A stretch of DNA of 64,000 bases, taken from positions 48,557,220 to 48,621,219 of the forward strand of contig NC_087063.1 of assembly GCF_963678635.1 (NCBI RefSeq), given 5' to 3'. A model generated the notes under the pieces. The model had not been told where the DNA came from. It ran no database searches and saw only the letters and a program-made list of their open reading frames with translations. Source of the DNA: Symsagittifera roscoffensis (lineage: Eukaryota; Xenacoelomorpha; Acoela; Convolutidae). A program made the translations under genes and the position numbers. This document shows positions 1 through 11,010 of this stretch, piece by piece. Positions within the stretch are counted from its first letter, which is position 1. Each line of letters opens with the position of its first letter.

Positions 1-400
1 GTTTAAAAAATCTGAAATGTACAATGCTAGGAGTATCATACTTAGTGATAAACAGTGTACTTTTAATTCAAGTGTTTGGTATTCTAAAATATTTGTATTT
101 TCATTTATAGATGTACTGTTGAATTTTCTAAAGGATCTAAGAAGTGTTTTGTTTCCTAGAATTGTGATATCTGCTTTTATGTATTTTGTTTTATAATGCC
201 AAGATTTCAATTGTATAATGATCGGGTCAAGGTTTTGGTATTTTTGTAGTAGTTCAAGTGTAATTTTTTCTGTATTTGGCAGAAAGATTTTTTCAATTTC
301 TTTTTTTCAAAAAGGTATGTTATCTAGAGGATCATGTAGGCTAAAAACTAGATTGATCGTGTATAAGTTCAGCTGGTGTAAAAAGTCTTGAGCTTGCTGA
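1..400 (-). pseudogene. RNase H/integrase junction remnant of Gypsy family 1
   Basis: The minus strand first encodes a short match to the RNase H region of copy 2 (SSRLFTPAEL here, NSRFFTQAEL in copy 2). It then jumps directly to a stretch read as ITLELLQKYQNLDPII and ILGNKTLLRSFRKF, which resembles the zinc-binding N-terminus of a Gypsy integrase. Most of RNase H is therefore missing, while copy 2 still has it (63660-63990). The frame is interrupted by stops and continues beyond position 1. The assignment rests on position and weak similarity. Confidence 0.5.
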
Positions 401-462
401 AGTAAGGTTCACTTTATTTGTTTCCATCTGTGATTGTATTAATGCTGGGCTGATTCCAAAAG

Positions 463-1896
463 TTAAGATGTCGCACATAGCATAAATTTGTTTTTCTGGA
501 TCTGGGATAGTGTTTGACAATGTTCAGTAAGAAAAATTTTTGTTTCTTCAAATAGTTTCTGACGTCTTTTTGTCCATTCAAATTTATTTTGCTGTCTGAG
601 AATCTTATAAAATGGTCTCAAATATAGTTGCATTTGATAGAAGTTTTTACTTAAGTAGTTAAGCATTCCAAGAAAGTCTTGGGTTTTCGTTTTATTTGAT
701 GGTGGTCGAGGTTTTATGATTGCGTCTATGCGGGATTTTAATGGAGTTTTTGTATTTCTTTCATTAATATGTGCAAGGAATTTTACACAAGTGAGGAAAA
801 AATGTAATTTGTCTGGGGCTGCTTTCATGTTTTCTTTAAGTAGTATTTGATGATATTTATCTAAGACAACAAACATTTCGTTTTTTGTTTGTGGTTGCAT
901 AAAAAAATTGTCTAAATATGTTATGACATTTTTACTGAGAATGAGTGGGCGAAAATTTTCACTCAGAAATGCTGAGAATGCCGCTGGTTCTACGGAAATT
1001 CCATAGACAAGTCTATTAAATACGTGTTTTTGAGTTCCAATAACGAATTAGGTTAAGGGTCGTGATTGTTCATCTAGTGCCTTTTGATTGTATGCGCTGT
1101 TCATGTCAGCTGTTGTAAGATATTTTCCGTTTATTTTTGTGAGAACAACCTGAATTGGTTCATTGGGCCAATTACATTTAGATTCATCAATGAGGGAATT
1201 GAGGTATCTTGCGTCTGATACGATTTTTAATTGTTCTCCTTTAGCTAGAATATTAACGGGAGTTATGAATATATTTCTTTTTGGTTGTTCTTCTTTATTT
1301 ATTGGAGAGATGATTTCATATTGCTCCAATATGTCTTGTAACTTATTGACTTTATCTTGTAAGTGAATTCGTTGTTTGTAAGTGAATTCGTTGAACTTTA
1401 CATGCTCGTTGTTTTTTGAAATTGTTGTTTTTGATTTTTGTTGTTCAGTGGTATATTTTGATAACTGAAAGGTTGGTTTAAAGTAAGATGTTCTTGTAAA
1501 AAAATCTGTGTTTCGTTTTTTATCACTTATTATATTATTAATAGATAATTCTTCATTAAGAATTGTTGATTGGCATATATCTAAAAATTTCAAGATATTA
1601 TTTACTCTATATGCTATTTCTATTGTGGGAGAAATTGTTGCATTCGTTTCACAATAACCTAATTGTCCTAGAGGTAATCTTATTTTGTATGGAGAGTTAT
1701 TGTAAACATGTAATGAAATTATATCTGAGTTTGTATTTTTTGTGTATTTGATTGATGAGATTGTTACTCGGAAAAATTTATGAATTGGCTTGAATTCAAG
1801 GTCTGACATATATAGTCGTTGTTTGTTTTGTTTCATGTTGTATTGGTGGACTTGGCTTATTGAAAAGTTATATTCATATGCTGCTAGTGGTTTCAA
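463..1896 (-). pseudogene. Reverse transcriptase and connection domain, Gypsy family 1
   Basis: This is one continuous minus-strand frame broken by a single TAA at 1045-1047. The upstream part has the RT fingers and palm entry (DARYLNSLID, then TTADMNSAYNQ, equivalent to LDLxxAYxQ). After the stop the same frame continues with RLVYGISVEPAAFSAF and VITYLDNFF, where the catalytic YxDD box has become YLDN. The 463-900 part has the connection signature DFLGMLNYLSK. RT copies element RNA into DNA. The stop and the Asp-to-Asn change both indicate an inactive copy. Confidence 0.85.
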
Positions 1897-1907
1897 AGGT
1901 TTTCGTT

Positions 1908-2340
1908 CTAGGTTATATATAGGGTAAATTTTGGAGAAAATGGTGGTTGTTTATTTAATCTTTGAAAGAATGTAAGTGATGTGTTTTTCATACTTATATA
2001 TTTATCTTTTATATGTGTTTTGCTGTTTAGAATATTAATAGTGGCAATATATTTACTAATAAATGGTATTCCAACCATATTGTGTTTTATATCTGTGATA
2101 TGAAAAGTTTGTTTGAAAGGTTTAGTTAAAAGTTTTTTCTGTTCCATTGTTCGAGTGGGAACAAGGAATAATTGAATTTTTTCCAAAATTTGTTAAACAT
2201 GATCCTTGTGCTGTATTTAGTTTCTTGAGGTTTTTGAAGGTATTAGTTTTGGAAGTAACGTTTGTTTTCATTCCATGAGGGAATATTTATAGTTTTTGAT
2301 TCTGCTCCTGAACCTATTAAGAAGTCAATTTCGAGGTCTG
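1908..2340 (-). pseudogene. Aspartic protease region, Gypsy family 1
   Basis: The upstream part on the minus strand reads EIDFLIGSGAES, which has the spacing of a retroviral protease active site (DTG) but with GSG in place of DTG. The 1908-2186 frame continues with NMVGIPFISKYI, like the conserved C-terminal half of retropepsins. The frame is shifted between the two parts. It lies directly upstream of RT, as expected for PR in Pol. Part of it (2085-2195) is duplicated at 3785-3900 inside gag. Confidence 0.6.
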
Positions 2341-3480
2341 GTGATTGAGAATTTTTGCCCTTGATTGAGAATTGAGGATTTTCTAGGAGAAGGGGAATTA
2401 ACCAATTTTTTTCTTTTGGTAGTTGTACTTAATTTGTTGTATTCTGGTATATATTATTTGTACTTGAACTTCCTTTAAGTTCTTGTTCGGTATAGTCTGT
2501 TATTTTTTGATTATTATCGGGATTTTGAAAATGACTATTATCGTTTTGGTAATAATTCGATTCTTTTGGTGTTTCGTTTTCATTTTGAAGCATGTTAATT
2601 GAAAGCGTACTTTCTGTTTCGCTCTCATCATCTGTGGATTTGCAATTTATGTGATTTAGTTGTAATTCTGAGTTTTCTGGGTTATCAATCCGGGAGGGTC
2701 TGATTGAGTTTCTTCAGTTGATTGTATTTGGTTAATTTGTCTTAAATATTTAGGTGCGCTACTTCTATAATTTTGTTGTCAATTTTGATATTGTGTATTA
2801 TTTCTATGCGGTGATTGAGAATAATTTTTTGTCGATTTGAATTATTAGAATTTTGTTTCTTGGAATTGTCACGTGATCTTTTGGATAATTACTATAATTT
2901 GATTTATTGTTTGAATAGATTCGTGATCTGTTATCTGGATATTGTCTACTCCTATTGTTCGAGTAGTTTCTGTTTCGGTTAAATGAGGAATATTTAGAAC
3001 AGTCGTTTGAACAATTTCTATTTTGGGAGTTTGAGTATAAACGATTCCTTTTGTAGTTTGAGTAGTGACTTCTGTTTGAGTCTGATCTTGGATATTTATT
3101 TCGATATTGATTGTTTTGAGTGTTTGATCGACAAAATCTATTTTGTGAGAAATTTTTTGAGTTTCTTTGATACGGAGATCTTGCGCGATAGTTATTTTTG
3201 TAAAGTGATGGTTTTCTAGAGGTATTATAGTTAACAGTGAGTGGTTTTCCTGAACTCTTGTTACTGTGAATGTTTTTGTTTGGTAAATTTTGGGTCTTTT
3301 TTCATGTATTGATAAAATGATTTATTTGGTTCTCTATATTTTTTTGGTTTGTACTGATTATCTTGTTGTTTTTGTCTACATTCAGCAATGCTATGTTCAT
3401 ATCTACGGCAATAGTTAAACAATTTTTTGAAAGATGGTTTGCCTTTAAATTTTGGATTTTTTCAGCTTGCTCGGTGTCAG
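2341..3480 (-). pseudogene. Gag C-terminus/nucleocapsid: zinc knuckle and Asn/Ser-rich linker
   Basis: At about 3375-3425 the minus strand encodes NYCRRYEHSIAEC, a CCHC zinc knuckle whose first Cys reads as Phe. Copy 2 keeps YGHRIAKCRRN at the same place (about 62520-62560). The knuckle would bind element RNA. Downstream (2400-3360) the frames encode an Asn/Ser/Tyr-rich, low-complexity linker (NNRSR and YSNN repeats) before the protease. Stops in all frames show decay. Confidence 0.6.
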
Positions 3481-3604
3481 AGTCATGAAATTTATTTATC
3501 TGTGAAGTAGTTGTTGGATGTTGTTTAAGTATTGTAATTTTAATTTTTCTGTTTCTTCCAGTTTCATAGTTATTTCATCTTGTTCTAGTTTATCTACCAA
3601 TTTT

Positions 3605-4080
3605 TTGAATTCTATATCAGTTTCTTGAATTGATGATGGATGCGATGATCTCTTTTTATCGCTATTTTTCGAAATTGTGGTGTTAGTGTCATCATTAAAT
3701 TTTCTGTCATTTTTGTGTTTTTATAGTCATGCGTATTGAGGGATTATGCTTTTCTTACTTATGCTTCGATTCCAAGGATAATATGTTTTATATCTGTGAT
3801 GTGGAAGGTTTGTTTAAACGTTTTGCTTATAAGTTTGTTCTGTTCCATTGTTCGAGTGGGAACAAGGAAAAGGTGGATTTCTCCAAATTTCTAGTTTTCT
3901 AAAACCTAAATCTGGTTCTCGAATTGAGGAGGGATATGATGCTCTCTTTTTAAAAGCTATTCTCCTTAATTGAGGTGTTAGAGTCATCATTAAGACTTCT
4001 GTCATTTTTGTATTTTTATAAACATGAGTGTTAAGTGAGTATGCTTTTCGAACTAGTGTTTCGATTCTAACTGCCAATTG
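3605..4080 (-). repeat. Internal duplication and chimeric junction in Gypsy copy 1
   Basis: The segments 3605-3790 and 3905-4075 are diverged direct copies of the same gag segment (shared phrases such as gtgttagtgtcatcatta and gtgttagagtcatcatta). Between them, 3785-3900 is a second copy of the protease segment at 2085-2195, including TTCCATTGTTCGAGTGGGAA in both places. The end of the gag frame at 3814 is therefore protease-derived sequence. Template switching during reverse transcription or a later recombination would explain it. Confidence 0.65.
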
Positions 4081-5547
4081 TTTAATTGTTTCGTTTGGTA
4101 GTCTGCGAATTTCCTTACATAAAACTTTTTGATGTTGTTTGTTTCTTTTAGAATCAAACATTTTTGAAAAATTTTGTGTGAATCTTTTCCAATCTGATTT
4201 TGTGTCTGCAGGTAAAACTGAAAACCATTTTTGAGCTGCGCCATCAGGTGTTGTTTGTATTAACGCTGAGCGTCTATGTATCCAATATTGGTGAAGTGGT
4301 GTATTAATTGGTTCAGGTCCTATATTTAAAATCAAATTTGCTGTGACTGTGTTTAGGTAATCTTCTACAGAGTATTCAGGGTCTGTGCCTGTAAATACCA
4401 TTAGTGGCCTATTCGATGATATTGATGATCCACCCATTAGGTATGGATTCATAGTCATTTGCAGTGATTCTGCTGCATTTGGCATTTGAGAAAAAAAGTT
4501 AAATTGACTTGTTGTTATTTCATGTTGTTGTAAATAATTTGGCAATGGGATTTCTTTTTGCATTTGAGTTGGTTGATAACTTTGTTTATTTACAGGGTTT
4601 TGGGACTGAAAGTTATTGTTATTTGACGTTGGGTTATGTCTTGTTTGTCGTGTTTGTTCGTTTCGTGTATATGGTTCAAAAAGATCTGGTTGATAAATAG
4701 GATCTTGTTGATCATTGTTCCAGTTGTTGTTTCGCTGATTTGTGTTGAATCGTTGTTTATTTTGATTATGGTATTCTTCATCTGCTGAGTAATGTGGTTG
4801 ATTTCTTATATGGTGTTTAATTGTCATGTTTTTATTTTGCTGGAAAAATGGATAATTTTGGAAAGTGTCCAGTGTAGCTCGTGGTTGATCGTTACTAAAT
4901 ACTGTGTGAGGAGCTTGTTGTGGTACGTTTCGATTATAATTTTGTGCTCGTGATTGGTTTTGACTGTTCATATAGGGGGATTTCGTTGTTTGGGGTTTTG
5001 CAAATAAATTGTAGTTATAGTCTGAGAAGTTGTTTCTATTAGATGTCCTTTGTTTATTTGTTTGCCTTGTTGTCATTACTGGTTCAAATGTTTGATAGTC
5101 CATTTGTGAGTGGTTTGGAGTAACGGAAGGTTTTACCGTGGATTGGATAGTTGTTTGTGGAAATGCTGAATTTTTGTTTCTTGGAGTTGTAAGTGTAGGA
5201 TGAATGGGAGAAATGCTCTGCTGCGTTGTTGCTGGCATTGTTTCGACTATTGCTTCATTTACGAAATGTGATGGAGTTTGAATATATTGTTGTGTACGAT
5301 TTTTTGTTCCATTTGAAATTTCTTGTGTATTAACAAATGTAGAGTTTAAGCTATTATTTCCTGTTTTATCAGTGAATAATGCATTATAATTTAAAGGTGT
5401 TGCATCATTATTGAGTGGAGTTTTTCTAACGTAGTCTTTACTGGTGGAAATTGCAGTAAATAAAAATTTTGAGAAAATACAGATTTCTTGTCTTATGGTT
5501 GTATGTCGGGATGTTTGAGTTGGTGACTCTTTTTGGGTTTCTTTCAT
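3814..5547 (-). CDS. gag: Gag-like structural protein, Gypsy family 1 (577 aa)
   Basis: This is the longest intact frame of the copy, starting at ATG 5547. Residues about 1-350 are very rich in Asn, Gln, Thr and Pro. Residues about 370-540 form a retrotransposon Gag-type helical region with signatures LMVFTGTDPEYSVEDYL, QKWFSVLPADTKSDW and IRRLPNETIKQLAVRIETL. Gag builds the cytoplasmic virus-like particle around element RNA. The last ~20 residues are read from a misplaced protease fragment, so the native C-terminus is lost. The plus-strand frame at 60584-61126 is the matching N-terminal part in copy 2. Confidence 0.75.
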   Translation of the reverse strand: MKETQKESPTQTSRHTTIRQEICIFSKFLFTAISTSKDYVRKTPLNNDATPLNYNALFTDKTGNNSLNSTFVNTQEISNGTKNRTQQYIQTPSHFVNEAIVETMPATTQQSISPIHPTLTTPRNKNSAFPQTTIQSTVKPSVTPNHSQMDYQTFEPVMTTRQTNKQRTSNRNNFSDYNYNLFAKPQTTKSPYMNSQNQSRAQNYNRNVPQQAPHTVFSNDQPRATLDTFQNYPFFQQNKNMTIKHHIRNQPHYSADEEYHNQNKQRFNTNQRNNNWNNDQQDPIYQPDLFEPYTRNEQTRQTRHNPTSNNNNFQSQNPVNKQSYQPTQMQKEIPLPNYLQQHEITTSQFNFFSQMPNAAESLQMTMNPYLMGGSSISSNRPLMVFTGTDPEYSVEDYLNTVTANLILNIGPEPINTPLHQYWIHRRSALIQTTPDGAAQKWFSVLPADTKSDWKRFTQNFSKMFDSKRNKQHQKVLCKEIRRLPNETIKQLAVRIETLVRKAYSLNTHVYKNTKMTEVLMMTLTPQLRRIAFKKRASYPSSIREPDLGFRKLEIWRNPPFPCSHSNNGTEQTYKQNV

Positions 5548-5549
5548 TT

Positions 5550-6060
5550 CTAGTATGGATAGATAGCTATAGATGAGTGAAAATACATCGTTTTGTCAAT
5601 ACTGAACTTACACTTAGTGAGTTTTGGTGTTGTATTTTTTTTATATAGTTTGTAAAAACTCTCGAGAATTCTATATCTATATCGTCTGTTTGTATTTGGT
5701 GTCGTATGTGATTTGATTTTGGTGATCAATTTCATGTGTAAATATACCGTAGTATGATGTGATATTACAAATTTCTGTGAGATAGTAGTCAAGGACTTGT
5801 CGTTTTATTCTACTTCAGGAAATTCTTGTTTACATGGGCTATCTCCTTTTTCGATTAAATTTACAATTAAGTTGTTACAAAATTGTACTTGTCCTCGGGC
5901 GGGATCATTTTGTGATTTTATGAAAAATGGGAGTATCGAGTTATCATCGAAGTTTTCGTTGTACTCGATCGTGTTTTGTAATGTAACACTGTTAGTGTGT
6001 AACATTCAAAACGTCTTAGTGGTTGATTCCAATTATATAGACGTATTGGTTTGTTGATAT
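5550..6060 (-). pseudogene. 5' gag remnant upstream of the Gag frame
   Basis: Two short minus-strand frames here (NENFDD... and TTPNTNRRYRYRILESFY...) match plus-strand frames at 60085-60536 in copy 2 (DENFDD..., TPNTNR, then IFLEIFHRIYQEYSTSNL). Conservation between the two old copies suggests a former coding region joined to gag but now frameshifted. No function can be named. Confidence 0.45.
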
Positions 6061-8089
6061 ATGACTTTTTTATTTTGCGTTTTCGTTTTCTGATGATGGT
6101 GTTGTAGCTTCTGAGTCGGAAAAATATATTTGGTCGTCTATCGGGTTAATTTTATTTCTCGAATCTTTCTAAATCTGAAGTTCCTGTTTTGTGTTTGTGT
6201 CTGATTCTGAGACTGCGTTTCTTCATTTTGAAAGTCGTCTTTTTATAATTTGTTTTTATTTTGTTATGATTATCTTTTTTCGTAATGGTCTTTTTGACCT
6301 AATATATCCTATTATTTGTCTGTGTGGTGTGATTACAAAATCGTATCTTTCGTTTTTAATTAAACAATTATGTAATACGATTGTTTGCTTACTACCTAGA
6401 TTATATCTTGACATAAGGTTTAGAATGATGAATGCGGTATTTGGGGGTTAGACTTTCTAATTTCCTAAACTGTTAGTCCTTACAACTTTTGTTTGTTTAT
6501 CTCAACTTGGTGCATAGATTGTCGTGGTTGACGGGTTGGAGAGAGAGTATAACATTTCATGAGAATGATTTCTTACTTGCGTGAACAAATTTTAATCTAT
6601 GAGTTACCTACTTGATCTTACCTAGGTTTTGTAATTTGTTATCGAGGGTTGGGGAATAGTAAATCAATCCACATCGTTCAGGTATAAAGTAGATCGTTAG
6701 ATACTATTTAATGACTTGCTAATTTGTTAAGGGTTGAAGCCTGGGTCATCTAAGAGGAAGGGCTCAGGTGAAGGATGAGTAGCGGAAGTTCTTCACATTT
6801 TAGCTTAATTAAAATTGTTAGTTTTTACAAAAAATTCTATTAGTCCTGGGTCGTTTATACGGGTTGGGTAGTGAATCGACGTTTGAGGTCGTTACACACT
6901 TTTAAAAATATGGGAAGGGTAGAACAAAAATGTTCTGCTGTGGTCCAATGAAAGCATTAATGATCAGTAATAAAATAAATTAAATTTAGGTTTAATTGAA
7001 ATTAAATATCCAAGGGAAGCCTTGGTGATCTGTTTATGGAAGGAAAGTGCGATATTGAAAGCAAGGATAAGCCTTGATAAGTTTTGATTTAAAAGTTTTA
7101 AGTTAAAGAAAATTTAAATGTTAAGGTTCGGATGAGATTATTTTCTTGAATTTTTGCTGTTATGTTTTAGGTGATGAAGCTGGGATGAGGAAAATCAGTT
7201 ATTTTATGAAATTAAAAATGGTTTTTGTACTAACTATTTTTTGTATTTTGTAATTAATAAATTAATTATTGAAAAATTTGATTCACTGCAGATTTTTGAG
7301 AGGAATGACTTGTGCTCTTTTTATCAGTCGTTTTTGTGTAGATAGTAGGTTTAGCACCAGTGAGGTTGTTGAAAATTTTTTTCTTCAAATGATTTTCATG
7401 TCAGTAAATAAAAACTTAAATTTACTGCATAAAGTACTCTAAATACAAAAGTTTGTTCCGATTTTTGTCGTACTATCATGTATCAGAGTGGTCTGATTCC
7501 TGATTGTCTTTCACGCCACGATCTTGGTCTTCTTTCATTACCTGGTATTTCGTGTTTTGTTTGAAATTTTGGCGTAATTTTATTGAAACGTAGAGACATT
7601 TCTATTAAATTATCTTTTCCCTCTAGCATTTTTGCAACTTTGCAATTGTTTATTTCTAAGATCTATTTTTTCTAAATCTAAGTTAGTTAAGGTCTTGTTC
7701 GAGACTTTTGGTCGCACCAGATGAGTTATGATCCATTGGTTATACTCATAGAGTAATTTCAGTTAAGGTACACTGTCACGCTTTCTCAGATTCGTGCAAC
7801 TTCCCAAGTCTAATACTGATCTTAATCTTACTTTTATATCTCCTAGTCTCATTAGATCTAGTGTATACTGGTTTATGCGAGTTAGTTCATGGAGTTTATC
7901 CGGAAGGAGAACAACTGTATTCAAAGTTTTATTTAAAGTGTTCTGGTGCTGAAATTACAAGTAATTTCAGCACTCACAAATAAGTGTCATGTTAGATATG
8001 GAATATGATTGGTTAGTTATACAATTTTTATAGTGATAATCCATCAAAAATATCATTGGTTTATAAATACTAGTTTAGAACTGGTTCCA
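6061..8089 (-). repeat. LTR and untranslated leader, Gypsy family 1 copy 1
   Basis: There is no coding sequence. The 7680-8089 part aligns with 39372-39793 and the rest with 58648-60080 of copy 2. The start is taken as the TG at 8089. Short palindromes of the form CCAAGG..CCTTGG occur at 7012-7075 and at matching places in copy 2. The inner LTR end and the primer binding site could not be fixed, so LTR and leader are given together. Confidence 0.6.
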
Positions 8090-9640
8090 TTAGGGGTACC
8101 GAAGAAATATTTTGTAACGCAGATGTTTTTTTAAATGATAGTAAATTGGTGCAAACGGTTTAGTTTTACCACCCAAATGATAACGGAGTTTTCGTTTTTC
8201 GTATTTTGGGCTGAAGAAACACTTGGAATTCTTTTTATGAATTCTTTGAGAAAAAAAAGGCTGACCTCGGGCATTTTTGGAATTTGGAGTAATAGTTAAA
8301 CTTTGCTTCAATTATTTCTATTTGTTTTTCTTCTAAAATGGGTGTAATATCTAAGTGCACGAGCAAGTAATAAGGACCTTATGTCACAACATGCCTCAAA
8401 AAATAAAAAATATTTCTTCGTTTTGTTAAGCACCGAGGAATGAACGAATTTGATCAAAAAAGATCACAACTTTATCACTTTAAGAACTTCTTAATATAAG
8501 CTTCTGAGCACTTTTAAAATGATGGAATCAGGTGTGTATTGGATTTTGCAATATGCTGCCTATATCAAAAATTAAGATCAAATATATCTAACTCTTCTTA
8601 TTTCAGCGAATTTAATTAAGTTTTATGGCGGAGAAATTTCAAACAGTAGATACTCAACATCTATTCAAATTGTGAATTAAAAATCAGACTAAAGCAAATT
8701 TGTTGAATATGGTATATGAGGAATGAATTAGTTCTCCTTCTTCAAAATGATTTGAAAACCAAACCAATCTGTTTTCTTTTTCACAAAGATGCCTGTCTCC
8801 TCCTAAAAAGTTTTTTTTGTTCTCCGTTTTTAAAGCCTAATTCAACGAACTAAAAAGTTTAAAGTATCTTTCGGCTGATATTTGCCATAAAAATTGATTT
8901 CTTGTGATGGAATTTTTTTGTGATTTTTGGAAGTTCTCGTATACGAAAGTTGATTGTAGTGTTTTTGCTGCGTGCTTTAAAACTAAATTTGCTATCTTGA
9001 ATCTTCAATTCTGTTCGTTGTTTCGTGATTCACAGCGTAAACTCTTCTGAGCTCTGAGGATAGCATATAGGGTGGAAGTGGCCGCTAATAAAATCTTATT
9101 TTTTTCTTTACTTTTTTAGATTCAGAAATTGTCCGAGAAAAAATTGTTTTGTGACACTGAAACATCGCATTGATTGATTATATGACGTTAGGACGTCATT
9201 TCAGGCATTTTAAGTTTCAAATTGATCTTTTTCACTTTCCGTTAACCCTGCTTATGGTGCCCTGTGTTTAATAGACAAAATCAAATCAAATGAAATAAAT
9301 TCAAGTTATTTTCTGATAAGGTATGCGGTTTCCGAAAATTCCCAGCATATTAAAGTTAATGCTTCTCAAAAAATTCTAATTCTGAGTTGAGCCTGTTTCG
9401 TTATCAATTATTTTTTTTGCGCTTGCAATTAGCAGGCGTTAACAATTCGGAACATATACTTTTCAGGCATTAATAACTTGTCATACATACTTGCGGAGTC
9501 GTTTTACTGCTTGATTTATGCTCAATTCAATGTTTCATGTCCATGTCTTGGATGTCAATCAAGGTCTCGAATCCTGCCGTGACCTGTTGTCTTTGTGTCA
9601 ATTTTTTACGACATTTGTTTTGAATTGTAAGCAGTTTCCG
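8090..9640. other. Unassigned AT-rich interval
   Basis: I see no convincing gene, exon or repeat here on either strand. Open frames are short and of low complexity. Confidence 0.4.
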
Positions 9641-9644
9641 CAAC

Positions 9645-10612
9645 AGGTCAAAATCAAATTCGTCGCGGAATCCGCAACTTTGTTCATTTTTTTACTTTCT
9701 TGTTGTTTTGAATTCCACAAACAAACAGCTAAAGCACTGTACTGCTCAAAAACCCCAAAAAAGACAAATTTGCGGAATCTGCAACATCATTTGTGGTATC
9801 CGGAACAGTTTGTGGATTCCACAAACAAAGAATATATTATTGGTCTAGTAAAGCTGAGCTGTTGCGGAATTAGCAAATTGTATGCGGAGTCCGCAAATTG
9901 AAAGTGGAATCTGCATATGGTTTGCGGATTCTAGTGGCATATATATTTAAGTCTTGAAATTACATTTTTAATTTAAATACTTTTTTGTGGGTCATCAGCG
10001 AGACCGTCCAACAGTTAAACCTCCTTTACTACCAATAGTTTGAACTAACCAGCTAACTTTCAAATAAGGCAAATTGAACAGATTTTCGATCTCAAATATT
10101 GACAGATTTAGCACGTTTCGGATCTCAACTATTGAAAAAATGAACATTTTTTCCGATCTCAAATACAAATAATAAAAAAATGAATCATTTTCCGTTCTCA
10201 AATACTGCATAATTGAAGATGTTTCCGATCTCAAATACTGAAAAAGTGAAAACAAACAAATAAATCATTTCATGGGTTATAATGCTGAATTTATAATAAC
10301 TTCCGTCTATTCCAAACACTCAGAGAGAAATCCTTAAGTTTAGTTGAACAATAATTAAAATTTTTGATTGAATTCCACTAGCAATAGTTAAATCCTTGCC
10401 CTTAAATTCCAAACTTGCCAGATAGCAGTTCTAGTGCTAGCTCTCAATTTTTCCAGTTCAGTATAACAAACATAATTCGCTTACCTTTGCGGAACCAGCT
10501 AACATTTTGCGGAATTGGGAACAACTAGTTATTTTCGCTCGTTGCGGAATCCGCGAAAAAAATAATGTGCCGACAAATTTTACTTTACAGATATTTGTAC
10601 GCGGAGTCCACG
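9645..10612. repeat. Cluster of GCGGAnTCCGC near-palindromes
   Basis: About a dozen variants of the imperfect palindrome TTGCGGAATCCGCAA are scattered in two groups (9645-9925 and 10480-10612), for example at about 9665, 9770, 9805, 9860, 9885, 9915 and 10540. Spacing varies from about 20 to 80 bp, so this is not a simple tandem array. An open frame at 9518-9901 crosses it and looks accidental. Confidence 0.6.
10075..10250. repeat. Degenerate ~40-bp tandem repeat
   Basis: The phrase TTTCCGATCTCAAATACTGA recurs in variants about every 30-50 bp, at least five times (about 10085, 10125, 10158, 10195 and 10225). The minus-strand frame here is just this repeat translated (YLRSE motifs). Confidence 0.65.
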
Positions 10613-11010
10613 GAAATAGTTAAAGTGAAATCTACTTACTTTTTGGAATTTGTTTAAAAAATTATCTTCTGAATCCAGAAACATACAGACACCAAACTGT
10701 ACGCCTATTCAGAGCGCAGTTTGGCCTCGTAATGAAGTTATTACAATTTTGGGTTTTTGTACAAACACTGAAAACTTCTGCAAAACCTTTAAAACAATCG
10801 AGTTTTGGCTGAATGGCTTCTGATTTAATTTTTCTGCTGAAGTTGCTTCCTTTTTTTGGTATCTTTTTTAAAGCATTTTCTCGCTTCAGGTAACCAATGA
10901 CAGCTGGTTGTTGTGCAAGTATCGCAGGAATTTGCCACCACAAAAATAAAAAATTATATACATTATGCAAAGGATGGTATCTTTTTTGTGCAGCTATGAT
11001 TCGATCTCAA

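Larger units (their letters stand above)
1..8089 (-). mobile_element. Ty3/Gypsy retroelement, family 1, copy 1 (decayed, runs off the window)
   Basis: Read on the minus strand the order is LTR and leader (8089 downward), gag, zinc knuckle, protease, reverse transcriptase, then an integrase remnant. This order is that of Ty3/Gypsy elements. The outer edge is placed at 8089 because a second copy around the Polinton (39372-39793 and 58648-64000) shares sequence up to the same TGGAACCAGTTT-like start and then diverges. The coding frames carry stops, frameshifts, a rearranged gag-protease junction and a deletion after RT, so this copy is dead. The far LTR lies outside the window. Confidence 0.85.

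Noticed and set aside
9518-9901. 127-codon plus-strand frame
   Set aside because: It crosses the GCGGAnTCCGC cluster; no domain, no splice or start context.
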